Shown here one piece after another: positions 16,242-23,637 of a stretch of DNA of 29,386 bases (the stretch's first letter is position 1; every line of letters begins with the position of its first letter). The stretch comes from Pseudomonadota bacterium (GTDB lineage Bacteria > Pseudomonadota > Alphaproteobacteria > Rhizobiales > Rhizobiaceae), in assembly GCA_023399465.1 (NCBI GenBank), contig JAEWPB010000078.1, positions 1-29,386 on the forward strand. The letters run 5' to 3'. The translations under genes were made by a program, and so were the position numbers. The notes beneath the pieces were generated by a model, which did no database searches, was not told the DNA's origin, and saw only the letters and a list, made by a program, of their open reading frames with translations.

Positions 16242-17105
16242 TCAGTTGTGCATGGCAAATGCCGGATCGCTGAGAATGAGCGCTGCTTTCAGCTTCTCGA
16301 GCGCCCGGCTTTCGATCTGGCGCACGCGCTCCTTGGAAATGCCGAGGTCTGCGCCCAGTTCCTCGAGGGTTGCACCATCTTCGGCCAGCCGGCGCGCCCG
16401 GATGATCTTCATTTCGCGATCGTTGAGGTTCTCCAGCGCCGAGTTCAGCCAGTTGTGGCGGCGCTCGTTGTCGATGAGGTCGGTCACCAGTTCGTCCGGA
16501 AGCGGTTCATCGCTCGCCAGCATGTCGAGGCGTTCGCCGCTGGTGGCGTCGCCGGCGATGGCCGGTGCCTGCAACGAGGCGTCGTTGCTCGACAGCCGCG
16601 CATCCATCGCCTGGACATCGGCGAGGCTGACGCCGAGGGCGCTGGCGATTTCCTGATGCAGGCTCAAGGCGGTCATCTGGCTGTCACCGCGCGCCAGCCT
16701 TGCCCGCAGTCGCCGGAGATTGAAGAATAGCGCCTTCTGCGCCGAACTGGTGCCACCGCGCACGATCGACCAATTGCGGAGAATGTAGTCCTGGATGGAG
16801 GCCCGGATCCACCAGCTGGCATAGGTGGAAAAGCGCACGTCGCGCTCCGGCTCGAAACGCGCTGCGGCTTCAAGCAGGCCGACATAGCCCTCCTGCACGA
16901 GATCACTCATGGGAAGGCCGAAACTGCGGAATTTTCCGGCCATCGACACCACGAGGCGCATGTGCGCCATTGCGATGCGGTTACGCGCCATCTGATCGTT
17001 GCCATCCTTCCAGCGGATGGCAAGGTCATGTTCCTCTTCCCGGGCAAGGTAAGGCGCCGCCATGGCGATCTTGATCATCCGGCGATCTGCAGACATGCTT
17101 TTCAT
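16242..17105 (-). CDS. rpoH: RNA polymerase sigma factor RpoH2 (sigma-32 family)
   Basis: This alternative sigma factor directs heat-shock and stress promoters. The 287-residue product has sigma region 2 (DLVQEGYVGLLEAAARFEPER and FSTYASWWIRASIQDYILRNWS, 68-113), the RpoH box QKALFFNLR at 123-131, region 3, and a region 4 helix-turn-helix (TLEELGADLGISKERVRQIE) near 250-270. Its divergence from the usual alphaproteobacterial RpoH1 pattern and its GGAAC-type promoter fit the RpoH2 paralogue of rhizobia. The ATG at 17105 has GGAG seven bases upstream, and Met4 is an alternative. The mRNA leader, if transcription starts at the GGAAC promoter, is about 230 bases and highly structured. Confidence 0.93.
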   Translation of the reverse strand: MKSMSADRRMIKIAMAAPYLAREEEHDLAIRWKDGNDQMARNRIAMAHMRLVVSMAGKFRSFGLPMSDLVQEGYVGLLEAAARFEPERDVRFSTYASWWIRASIQDYILRNWSIVRGGTSSAQKALFFNLRRLRARLARGDSQMTALSLHQEIASALGVSLADVQAMDARLSSNDASLQAPAIAGDATSGERLDMLASDEPLPDELVTDLIDNERRHNWLNSALENLNDREMKIIRARRLAEDGATLEELGADLGISKERVRQIESRALEKLKAALILSDPAFAMHN

Positions 17106-17183
17106 GCGATTTCTCCATGAAACGGTGTCTAGAGGGCTGCGGTTATATGGTTAGCGATATCGATTGGGTCCAATAGACGCCAT

Positions 17184-17280
17184 GTGCCTGTCTCATCGCC
17201 TCCGGCACCATTGCCACGATGGTCGGGCGCCCCTAACGGCGCCACCAGGCACGGACGCAGGTGAAATCCGGTCTGCGTCC
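17184..17280 (-). other. Highly structured segment of the rpoH2 leader
   Basis: Within 100 bp there are four perfect inverted repeats. GTGCCTG (17184-17190) pairs with CAGGCAC (17246-17252). ACCAT pairs with ATGGT near 17207-17223. GGCGCC pairs with GGCGCC near 17226-17242. GGACGCAG (17253-17260) pairs with CTGCGTCC (17273-17280). On the minus strand these lie in the untranslated leader of rpoH2. An open frame at 17129-17332 across it shows no family features and is probably not a gene. Confidence 0.45.
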
Positions 17281-17346
17281 TTCCTTTGTTGCCGGCATTC
17301 ATACAACCGCGACAAACTGCTGCCGTCAACAAGAGATCGCTAATGT

Positions 17347-17371
17347 AACTTTTTCAAGGCCAAAAGGTTCC
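17347..17371 (-). promoter_or_regulatory. rpoH: EcfG/RpoE2-type promoter of rpoH2
   Basis: Reading the minus strand, GGAAC (17371-17367), 17 bases, then GTT (17349-17347) fits the alphaproteobacterial general-stress consensus GGAAC-N18/19-TT. In Sinorhizobium, rpoH2 is a known target of RpoE2. The site lies just past the carD terminator. Confidence 0.7.
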
Positions 17372-17373
17372 AA

Positions 17374-17403
17374 TAAAAAACCCGGCACAAGGCCGGGTTT
17401 TGC
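17374..17403 (-). terminator. Rho-independent terminator of carD
   Basis: The stem AACCCGGC/GCCGGGTT (17379-17386 with 17392-17399) has a five-base loop and is followed on the minus strand by six Ts. It is a canonical intrinsic terminator about 25 bp beyond the carD stop. Confidence 0.92.
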
Positions 17404-17425
17404 AATTCGTCGCTGATGCTCGGGA

Positions 17426-17995
17426 TCAGGCGGCTTCGTCCTGGGAATCATCTTCCTCGATGGCCTTGCCGCGCTTCGGGCCCTTGTTGAGATTAGCCTC
17501 GACCAGGCGAACGGCCTCGGTTTCGGACATCTTGTTCACCGCAGCGATTTCACGCGCCATGCGATCGAGAGCGGCTTCATAGAGCTGACGCTCTGAATAG
17601 GACTGCTCCGGCTGGTTCTCGGCGCGATACAGGTCGCGCACCACCTCGGCGATCGAGATCAGGTCGCCGGAATTGATCTTGGCATCGTATTCCTGGGCGC
17701 GGCGCGACCACATGGTGCGCTTGACCCGTGCCTTGCCCTGAACAACCTTGAGGGCGCGATCGACGAAATCGGTTTCCGAAAGCTTGCGCATGCCAATCGA
17801 TACGGCCTTGGTGACCGGTACCTTGAGGCGCATCTTGTCCTTCTCGAAATCGATAACAAAAAGCTCAAGCTTCATGCCCGCGACTTCCTGCTCCTCGATG
17901 GCCATGATCGTGCCGACGCCATGCGCCGGGTAGACGATCGATTCACCGGTCTTGAATCCATGGCGGTTCGAAGATTTTTTCTGCTGGGTCGTCAT
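17426..17995 (-). CDS. CarD family RNA polymerase-binding transcription regulator
   Basis: The 189-residue product is a CarD/CdnL-type protein that binds the beta subunit of RNA polymerase and stabilises open complexes, often at rRNA and housekeeping promoters. The N-terminal RNA-polymerase-interaction domain has the motif FKTGESIVYPAHGVG (14-28) and the strand LELFVIDFEKDKMRLKVPV. The C-terminal part is helical (WSRRAQEYDAKINSGDLISIAEVVRDLYR) and ends in an acidic tail. The ATG at 17995 gives the usual N-terminus, while the open frame to 18094 adds unrelated sequence. GGGAG lies 12 bases upstream. It is followed by a strong terminator and preceded by a 460-bp non-coding region. Confidence 0.93.
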   Translation of the reverse strand: MTTQQKKSSNRHGFKTGESIVYPAHGVGTIMAIEEQEVAGMKLELFVIDFEKDKMRLKVPVTKAVSIGMRKLSETDFVDRALKVVQGKARVKRTMWSRRAQEYDAKINSGDLISIAEVVRDLYRAENQPEQSYSERQLYEAALDRMAREIAAVNKMSETEAVRLVEANLNKGPKRGKAIEEDDSQDEAA

Positions 17996-18252
17996 TCGTT
18001 TCAAAAACTCCCTGTTATGCACCCGGCATTCCATTGCCGGGGGCCGGGTCAGCCAGGCCCGGATGAGACGGGGGAACCGTCGGGGTGACTCCAATCTGCT
18101 CCAACCCCGCGCGCACTAAACCAACACTCAAACGCGATCGAAGACGCGACAATTCGATATGTCGCACATGTCACGGCTTACGCGTTCTGTTGATTTCTTG
18201 CTTTCGTGGTGGTTTTGGGCACAGCAAATGCCACGTGTGGATCAGTATTTTG

Positions 18253-18281
18253 ACCCTAGCACAAAAATTGGAGGAAATCAA
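18253..18281 (-). promoter_or_regulatory. Candidate promoter of carD
   Basis: On the minus strand TTGATT (18281-18276) and TAGGGT (18258-18253) are separated by 17 bp. The implied leader is about 250 bases. The match is partial. Confidence 0.35.
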
Positions 18282-18292
18282 TAATTTGCTTT

Positions 18293-18354
18293 ACCTGTGC
18301 AAGATACACGCTTCCCAACCTGTTAAAGGCGAATCACTTCGCCCCTACAGGTTG
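18293..18354. other. Compound hairpin between fdxA and carD
   Basis: The outer stem CAACCTGT (18316-18323) pairs with ACAGGTTG (18347-18354). The inner stem GGCGAA (18328-18333) pairs with TTCGCC (18338-18343). A second ACCTGT at 18293-18298 could compete for the same 3' arm, giving two alternative folds. No T-run follows on either strand, so this is not a standard terminator. The surrounding 460-bp region (17996-18455) is AT-rich for this genome and holds no convincing gene. I do not recognise the element. Confidence 0.45.
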
Positions 18355-18455
18355 CGACCGCGTATCCATTGCTCGCCCCGCCAGTATTGGCATCAAGCGA
18401 AGCCTTGTTCAGCTAGCTAGAGCGACGCCCGGATTTTTCCAGAGCCGGCGCTCCA

Positions 18456-18794
18456 TTAATCGCCGGTTCCGGGGTTCGGCGAGAAGTACTTCTCGAACTT
18501 GCCTTCGACGCCGTCCATTTCCTTGGCTTCCGGCATCGCATCGCGCTTCACCGTAACGTTCGGCCATACTGCCGCATACTCGGCATTGATCTTCAGCCAC
18601 TTGTCGAGCCCCGGCTCGGTGTCCGGCTTGATTGCCTCGGCGGGACATTCGGGCTCGCACACGCCGCAATCGATGCACTCATCCGGATGAATTACAAGGA
18701 AGTTATCGCCTTCGTAAAAGCAGTCCACCGGGCAGACTTCGACGCAGTCCATGTATTTGCAACGGATGCAGTTGTCAGTCACGACATATGTCAT
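18456..18794 (-). CDS. fdxA: 7Fe ferredoxin FdxA
   Basis: This 112-residue soluble electron carrier holds one [3Fe-4S] and one [4Fe-4S] cluster. Cysteines 9, 17, 21 and 50 fit the 3Fe site and 25, 40, 43 and 46 the 4Fe site. Cys12 is an extra cysteine, also present in Azotobacter-type ferredoxin I. The C-terminal extension (KWLKINAEYAAVWPN and KYFSPNPG) is typical of FdxA. The ATG at 18794 has GGAG six to seven bases upstream. The frame open to 18899 adds sequence unlike the family. It lies about 200 bp past the S4 gene, so it may have its own promoter. Its redox partner is not shown by the context. Confidence 0.95.
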   Translation of the reverse strand: MTYVVTDNCIRCKYMDCVEVCPVDCFYEGDNFLVIHPDECIDCGVCEPECPAEAIKPDTEPGLDKWLKINAEYAAVWPNVTVKRDAMPEAKEMDGVEGKFEKYFSPNPGTGD

Positions 18795-18996
18795 GATGTA
18801 CTCCAGGATAATCGCGTTCAGCGGGGTGGGGCAACCTGGAACGTCGCGTCTGCACCCCTTGGGTTGCGCCGGAATACCATTTCCATCGCTTGCCGACACA
18901 AACGGATCGTACGCATTCGTCTGTCAGGTAGCGGCTTTGCAGCGGCTTAGCAAGGATAAAGAATCCTCAAATTATCGCCGATGAGAACAGAGTTTT

Positions 18997-19410
18997 CTAA
19001 TTCTTTTCCGCATCGTCCTCGCCGCGCAGGCGATCGATGGCGCGGCGCTCCTTTTTCGTCGGACGGCCACTTCCGGGCGCCCGAGAGGCCTGCTCGAACG
19101 CCGTGAGGCGTTTTGTCTCATCCGGCGGCGGCGTCAGGTCTTCATAGAGCAGCCGGGCTTCCTCGTAAGGCCCCCGGCGCGTGCCGCCTGCCCGCACCAC
19201 CAGCACGACATCGCGGCGCTCGAGCGCCAGTTCGACGCGGTCGCCGACCTTCACCTGCGCGCTCGACTGGGTGACTTTCTGTCCGTTGACGCGGACGTGG
19301 CCCGCCTGCACCAATGCCTGCGCAAGCGAGCGCGATTTCAGCATACGAGTGAAGAACAGCCACTTGTCGATGCGCTGGCGCGAACTCGAAACTGGCTGTT
19401 CTCCGGTCAT
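18997..19410 (-). CDS. S4 domain RNA-binding protein (Hsp15/HslR-like)
   Basis: The 137-residue protein has an N-terminal S4 RNA-binding domain (RIDKWLFFTRMLKSRSLAQAL, then GHVRVNGQKV and VKVGDRVEL, residues 13-65). It also has a basic C-terminal tail containing GRPTKKERRAIDRLR. Hsp15 of E. coli binds stalled 50S subunits carrying peptidyl-tRNA, and the same ribosome-rescue role is likely but not proven here. The gene starts 6 bp after the Suv3-like helicase stop, so the two RNA-acting proteins are probably co-translated. Confidence 0.92.
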   Translation of the reverse strand: MTGEQPVSSSRQRIDKWLFFTRMLKSRSLAQALVQAGHVRVNGQKVTQSSAQVKVGDRVELALERRDVVLVVRAGGTRRGPYEEARLLYEDLTPPPDETKRLTAFEQASRAPGSGRPTKKERRAIDRLRGEDDAEKN

Positions 19411-19416
19411 GGCGGG

Positions 19417-22400
19417 TTACTTCTTCATCTGCTCCTTGAGAGCAGCAAGCTTGGCGAAGGGCGAATCCGGATCGATCGGCTTTTCCTTGCGCGGCGGCTT
19501 CGATTCGAAGCGCATCGGCTGCGGAGCGGCACGCTCCTGACGATCACGACGTTCTCCGCGTTCGGGACGATCACCGCGTTCGCCGCGCTTGCCGTCATGA
19601 CGCGGCTTGCCGCCATCCTTGCCCTTGAACTTGTCGGAGCGACGGTCGTCACGGCGTTCCTCGCCGTTGCGCTCGCCGGAGCGCTGACCCTGGCCCTGGC
19701 CGCCGTGGCGACGTTCGCCCTGCGGACGCGGACCGCGCTGCTGCTCGTTGCGACCACCCGGACGCCACAGCAGAACCGGCTTCGGCTCGGCTGCAACGTC
19801 TTCGTCAGCGGCGCTCGCGTCGGCCTCGGCGACCGGTGCGGCAACCGCTTCGGTCGTGACGGCTTCAGCGGCTGTTTCGGCCTCGCCTTCGGCAACGCTT
19901 TCGCCTGCTGCTTCATCCGCATCATGCTCGGCCGTCGCCGAAGCGGCTTCGCCGCCATCCTGGGCCGCGACCGGGTTCTGTGCAGCAAGGAATGCTGCTG
20001 CGTCTTCGGCCTTCACCGCGTCGGCACGATAGCCAAGACCCTTGAGGATCTCTTCCATGTCGTCCGGCGTTGCGCCGAGAATGGACAGCATCGCCGTCGT
20101 CGTCGTGAAGCGGCGGCCGTCATAGGCGCCTTCCGGACGCGGATCCGTGCCCGGCTTCCACTGCAACAGCGGCCGGATGAGATCGGCGAGGCGCTCGAGG
20201 ATGTCGATGCGCACAGCGCGCTTTCCGAGGAAACGGAAACCGGCAAGCTTGTAGAAGGTACGCTCAAAGCCGGGATCGGTGACGACAGATGTGCGGCCGG
20301 CGGCCAGCATCGGGATCAGGTCGCCGTAGCCGGGCTTGTCCAGACCATCGTTCTGCAACGCCCAGAGCAGGGTAATGAGCTCGGCCGGAGCCGGCTTAAG
20401 CAGCGCAGGCAGGAAAATGTGATAGGCGCCGAAGCGCACACCGTACTTGCGGATCGATGCGCGGGCATCCTGATCCAGCGACTTCACGTCGTCGGAAACA
20501 TCGCGACGGAACAGCACGCCGAGATTTTCGACCAGCTGGAAGGCGAGGCCCTTTGCCAGACCCTGCAGGTCTTCGGCGCGCGACAGATCGTCAAGCGGCT
20601 TCAGCACGGTGCTGATATGGAAATTCACGAAGCGCTCGATGCGCGCGACAACGTGCTCGCGGGCATTGCCGGTCAGCTGCTCGTCGGCCAGCGGGATAAC
20701 CCGGGGGCGCATAACGTGATCGCTGGACGACAGGCGCGCTACCGGATCGCCGAGCCAACGCACCAGGCCATCGGAGCTGATCGCGAGATCGCCGTTACCG
20801 GCGGCATGCAACCGCGCGGCCCGCGCCTCGAATTCGAGAGCCAGCGCCTTCTGGGCAGCAGCCTGCACAGCCGCCGCATCCGGACCTTCTGTTCCAGACA
20901 CCGGCGTGAACCGGAACCCCGCCAACTGACCTACGTGATGCCCTTCAACGAAGACATCGCCATTCACACTGATTTCTGCTTCCAGCATCGCATTCTCTCT
21001 CAGGCGCTTCATGAGCACAGATGTCCTGCGATCAACAAAGCGTTTCGTCAACCTCTCATGTAACGCATCGGACAATCGATCCTCGATTTCCCGCGTCTTT
21101 TCTTGCCAGTGTGTCGGATCGGCAAGCCATCCTGGCCGGTTGGATACATACGTCCATGTCCGGATCTGCGCAATGCGCGCCGACAGGGTATCTATCTCGC
21201 CGTCCGTCCGATCGGCCCGGCGCACCTGTTCGGCAAGAAAATCCTCATTTACCGTACCGTTGCGCACGAGATCGGAATAGATCGTCGCGATCAGATCGGC
21301 ATGTTGAGCTGGTGTAATGCGGCGATAATCGGGTAGAGCGCAGACATCCCACAGCTTTTCCACTCTAGCCGGACTGCTGGCAAGATCAACGATTTCGGTA
21401 TAGCGCGACAGGAAGTCGAGCGCCTGCTGGTCGACGGCGGGCAGCGCGCGGGTCAATCCCTGGATCGGCGGGCTGGCGTCGAGGCTGCGGCGAAGCGCCT
21501 GGAGCGAGCGGAAATCGAGTTCCTTCGTGCGCCATTGCAGCACCTTGACCGCATCGAACTGATGGGTCTCGAGGCGATGCACCAGTTCCTCGTCGAAGGG
21601 ATCGACGCGGCCCGTGACCCCGAAGGTTCCGTCGCGCAGGTGGCGGCCGGCGCGGCCGGCAATCTGTCCAAGCTCGGAGGGATTGAGATGGCGGAACTGG
21701 TAGCCGTCGAACTTGCGATCCTGGGCAAAGGCGACATGATCGACATCGAGGTTGAGACCCATGCCGATGGCATCGGTCGCCACGAGATATTCGACGTCGC
21801 CTTCCTGATAGAGCCCGACCTGCGCATTGCGGGTCCGCGGCGAAAGCGCGCCGAGCACGACGGCGGCGCCGCCACGCTGGCGACGAATCAGCTCGGCAAT
21901 CGCATAGACCTCGTCCGCCGAGAAGGCGACGATGGCGGTGCGTTGCGGCAAGCGGGTGATTTTCTTCGAGCCGGCATAGAAGAGCTGCGACAGGCGCGGC
22001 CGCTCGACAACCGTCAGCCCCGGCAGCAACTGCTCGAGGATCGGCCGCATCGTGCCTGCGCCAAGCAGCAGCGTTTCCTCGCGGCCGCGCAGATGCAGGA
22101 TGCGGTCGGTAAAGATATGTCCGCGCTCCAGATCGGCGGCAAGCTGCACTTCGTCGATGGCGACGAACGCCGCCTTGGTCTCGCGCGGCATGGCCTCTAC
22201 GGTGCAGACGTGAAAACGGGCGCCGGGCGGCGAGATTTTTTCCTCGCCGGTCACCAGCGCGACATGCGCCGGCCCGACCTTCTCCACCACGCGGGTATAA
22301 ACCTCGCGTGCCAGCAGGCGTAGCGGAAGGCCGATGACGCCGGAACCATGCGCTACCATGCGTTCGATCGCATAGTGGGTCTTGCCGGTATTGGTAGGCC

Positions 22401-22458
22401 CGAGCATGGCGGTCACACCGCGCCCGCTCAGGATCATGGGCTTAGAATTCAACGTCAC
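19417..22458 (-). CDS. Suv3-like ATP-dependent RNA helicase
   Basis: This superfamily 2 helicase of about 1010 residues is related to mitochondrial SUPV3L1/Suv3, which unwinds RNA for degradation. Visible motifs are GPTNTGKT (Walker A, near 20-27), the DExH-type box AIDEVQ, GAGTMRP (motif III region), and the C-terminal RecA-like IGMGLNLDVDHVAFAQ and QIAGRAGRH (motifs V and VI). The last 130 or so residues are low-complexity: first Ala/Glu-rich, then Arg/Gly-rich with repeated GER and RRD groups, ending FAKLAALKEQMKK. Start choice is uncertain. GTG at 22458 has GGGA close by, ATG at 22437 just precedes the conserved ILSGRGVTAMLGP block, and a GTG at 22524 lacks a ribosome-binding site. Confidence 0.9.
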   Translation of the reverse strand: MTLNSKPMILSGRGVTAMLGPTNTGKTHYAIERMVAHGSGVIGLPLRLLAREVYTRVVEKVGPAHVALVTGEEKISPPGARFHVCTVEAMPRETKAAFVAIDEVQLAADLERGHIFTDRILHLRGREETLLLGAGTMRPILEQLLPGLTVVERPRLSQLFYAGSKKITRLPQRTAIVAFSADEVYAIAELIRRQRGGAAVVLGALSPRTRNAQVGLYQEGDVEYLVATDAIGMGLNLDVDHVAFAQDRKFDGYQFRHLNPSELGQIAGRAGRHLRDGTFGVTGRVDPFDEELVHRLETHQFDAVKVLQWRTKELDFRSLQALRRSLDASPPIQGLTRALPAVDQQALDFLSRYTEIVDLASSPARVEKLWDVCALPDYRRITPAQHADLIATIYSDLVRNGTVNEDFLAEQVRRADRTDGEIDTLSARIAQIRTWTYVSNRPGWLADPTHWQEKTREIEDRLSDALHERLTKRFVDRRTSVLMKRLRENAMLEAEISVNGDVFVEGHHVGQLAGFRFTPVSGTEGPDAAAVQAAAQKALALEFEARAARLHAAGNGDLAISSDGLVRWLGDPVARLSSSDHVMRPRVIPLADEQLTGNAREHVVARIERFVNFHISTVLKPLDDLSRAEDLQGLAKGLAFQLVENLGVLFRRDVSDDVKSLDQDARASIRKYGVRFGAYHIFLPALLKPAPAELITLLWALQNDGLDKPGYGDLIPMLAAGRTSVVTDPGFERTFYKLAGFRFLGKRAVRIDILERLADLIRPLLQWKPGTDPRPEGAYDGRRFTTTTAMLSILGATPDDMEEILKGLGYRADAVKAEDAAAFLAAQNPVAAQDGGEAASATAEHDADEAAGESVAEGEAETAAEAVTTEAVAAPVAEADASAADEDVAAEPKPVLLWRPGGRNEQQRGPRPQGERRHGGQGQGQRSGERNGEERRDDRRSDKFKGKDGGKPRHDGKRGERGDRPERGERRDRQERAAPQPMRFESKPPRKEKPIDPDSPFAKLAALKEQMKK

Positions 22459-23061
22459 GAGTCCCGCATTTGCACCTGCGCGGTCGCCGACCGGATCTCC
22501 CGGTCCGGACAACCGCCAGAACACATGGCGATGATGGACGACAAAGGCAAGAACGGAATCGCCATCCGTGGGGTTTTGGCGAAAATAGTGCGCCTGTGCC
22601 GGCCCCCGGGCCTATCCTGCGCCCTTCCGGGAACCACGGAACAGCGCAAGAACGAATCGAAGACGAATCACTGACTCTGACAGATTCAGGGTTTGTTCAC
22701 CGCTACATCTGGGAAATCCCGACACGCCGCCTACCACATGCTGAATCCCACGACGTAAGCGCGCCCCAACTGCCTCATTCCGTCCGAAAACGCGATCTTC
22801 GAGATCGTCTCGTCGGCCGATAGCCAACAGGTAAGCCATTGCAAAGGCGAAGATATAATTTTTCTCCGCCCTATTGCCTCCCTTCCGGGTCGACCGCAGG
22901 ACAGCCGCGGCGGGATCGACGAAAGGGGAGATATGCGCCGCCAGTCGAGGCAAGGCCCTGCAGCGAAAGCGGCCGCCCAGCCTGGTGGTACGGCATCGCC
23001 ATCGGGCTAAAGCCGCACTGACTTTTCGGAGAATCCGGCAACGCCCGGATAAACCTCAAGT
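22459..23061. other. Non-coding region upstream of the helicase and DUF3309 gene
   Basis: I see no convincing gene in these 600 bp. Short open frames (for example 22612-22953 minus and 22455-22649 minus) have no recognisable domain and no ribosome-binding site. Visible structure includes a perfect hairpin CGATCT-TCG-AGATCG at 22793-22807, an imperfect palindrome CTGACTCTGACAGATTCAG near 22671-22690, and a TATAAT near 22853 without a good -35 box. Confidence 0.4.
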
Positions 23062-23087
23062 GGAACTATGTCGCTCCGCCAGACGTT
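23062..23087 (+). promoter_or_regulatory. EcfG/RpoE2-type promoter for the DUF3309 and lipoprotein genes
   Basis: GGAAC at 23062-23066, 17 bases, then CGTT at 23084-23087 is a full match to the rhizobial general-stress promoter. The predicted start near 23095 leaves a leader of about 30 bases before the ATG at 23126. Confidence 0.75.
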
Positions 23088-23125
23088 GTCTCGATGGCAA
23101 ACAAACATCGTCCGGAGGAAATCCG

Positions 23126-23281
23126 ATGCTTGGAACGATACTGCTCCTCATCCTCATCCTTCTGCTCATCGGCGCACTGCCGAATTGGCGCTATAGTAGC
23201 GGCTGGGGCTATGCTCCGTCGGGAGGGCTTGGGCTGCTGCTCATCGTTCTCCTGGTTCTCATCCTCGTTGGCCTCGTCTAA
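23126..23281 (+). CDS. DUF3309 small membrane protein
   Basis: The 51-residue protein has two hydrophobic segments: residues 3-18 (LGTILLLILILLLIGALP) and 33-50 (Gly/Leu/Ile/Val-rich). A short polar turn, NWRYSSGWGYAPSGG, joins them. The sequence pattern matches the DUF3309 family of very small proteins common in rhizobia. GGAGGAAA lies six bases before the ATG, a strong ribosome-binding site. It sits 30-40 bp behind a GGAAC-type stress promoter and 24 bp before the lipoprotein gene, so the two are probably one stress-induced operon. No biochemical function is known for the family. Confidence 0.88.
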   Translation: MLGTILLLILILLLIGALPNWRYSSGWGYAPSGGLGLLLIVLLVLILVGLV

Positions 23282-23305
23282 CCACCAGCTGGAAAAGGAA
23301 GAACG

Positions 23306-23557
23306 ATGAAGAAGAAATTGATTACCATCGCTTTGCTCATCCCGATGTTGGCTGCCTGCACGCAGACAGAGCGATATACCTCTGCAGGCGCGGCCACCGG
23401 CGCCATCATCGGCGGGGCAATTTCCAACGACGTCGGCGGTGCGGTAGCCGGCGCCGCCATCGGCGGTGCGGCGGGATACCTGATCAGCAAGGCCAATCGT
23501 CCGGGCTACTGCGTCTATCGCGATCGCTACGGCCGCCGCTACGAAGCTCGCTGCTAG
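23306..23557 (+). CDS. Glycine-zipper 2TM domain lipoprotein
   Basis: The 83-residue precursor has a short lipoprotein signal (MKKKLITIALLIPML, lipobox LAAC, Cys18). It then has a Gly/Ala-rich glycine-zipper region with repeated GxxxG spacing (GAATGAIIGGAISNDVGG, AVAGAAIGGAAG, residues 27-58), and ends in a basic, Tyr/Arg-rich tail with two further cysteines (YCVYRDRYGRRYEARC). Such proteins associate with the outer or inner membrane and resemble OsmB-type osmotically induced lipoproteins. AAGGAAG precedes the ATG. The gene is probably co-transcribed with DUF3309 from the EcfG-type promoter and ends at a strong hairpin. Confidence 0.88.
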   Translation: MKKKLITIALLIPMLAACTQTERYTSAGAATGAIIGGAISNDVGGAVAGAAIGGAAGYLISKANRPGYCVYRDRYGRRYEARC

Positions 23558-23583
23558 AGGCCCCTTGATGATGCTCTCATGAA

Positions 23584-23605
23584 AACGGCGCCCTTGGGCG
23601 CCGTT
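23584..23605. terminator. Bidirectional terminator hairpin between the lipoprotein gene and phaB
   Basis: AACGGCGCCC at 23584-23593 and GGGCGCCGTT at 23596-23605 form a perfect 10-bp stem. It lies between convergent genes (stops at 23557 and 23638). A-runs and T-runs are short (AAAA before, TTCT after), giving a moderate terminator for both directions. Confidence 0.8.
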
Positions 23606-23637
23606 CTAGGATCGTTTGCTGTCGCGAGATCAGGCCA

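Noticed and set aside
17129..17332. 67-residue frame in the rpoH2 leader, considered as an upstream peptide
   Set aside because: It has no ribosome-binding site and no family resemblance. The inverted repeats in the same stretch explain its sequence better as leader structure.
18085..18420. 111-residue frame between carD and fdxA
   Set aside because: The composition is unlike the coding genes here (low GC, Cys/Arg-rich), there is no ribosome-binding site, and it overlaps the compound hairpin.
18836..18860. GGAAC near 18837 considered as a third EcfG-type promoter
   Set aside because: The TT falls after 16 bases instead of 18-19, and on the plus strand there is no gene in the right place downstream.
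19297..21063. 588-codon open frame on the plus strand
   Set aside because: It is antisense to the Suv3-like helicase, and its hydrophobic stretches mirror the helicase's low-complexity tail.
22612..22953. 113-residue minus-strand frame upstream of the helicase
   Set aside because: No domain, ribosome-binding site or coding-like third-position bias was evident.
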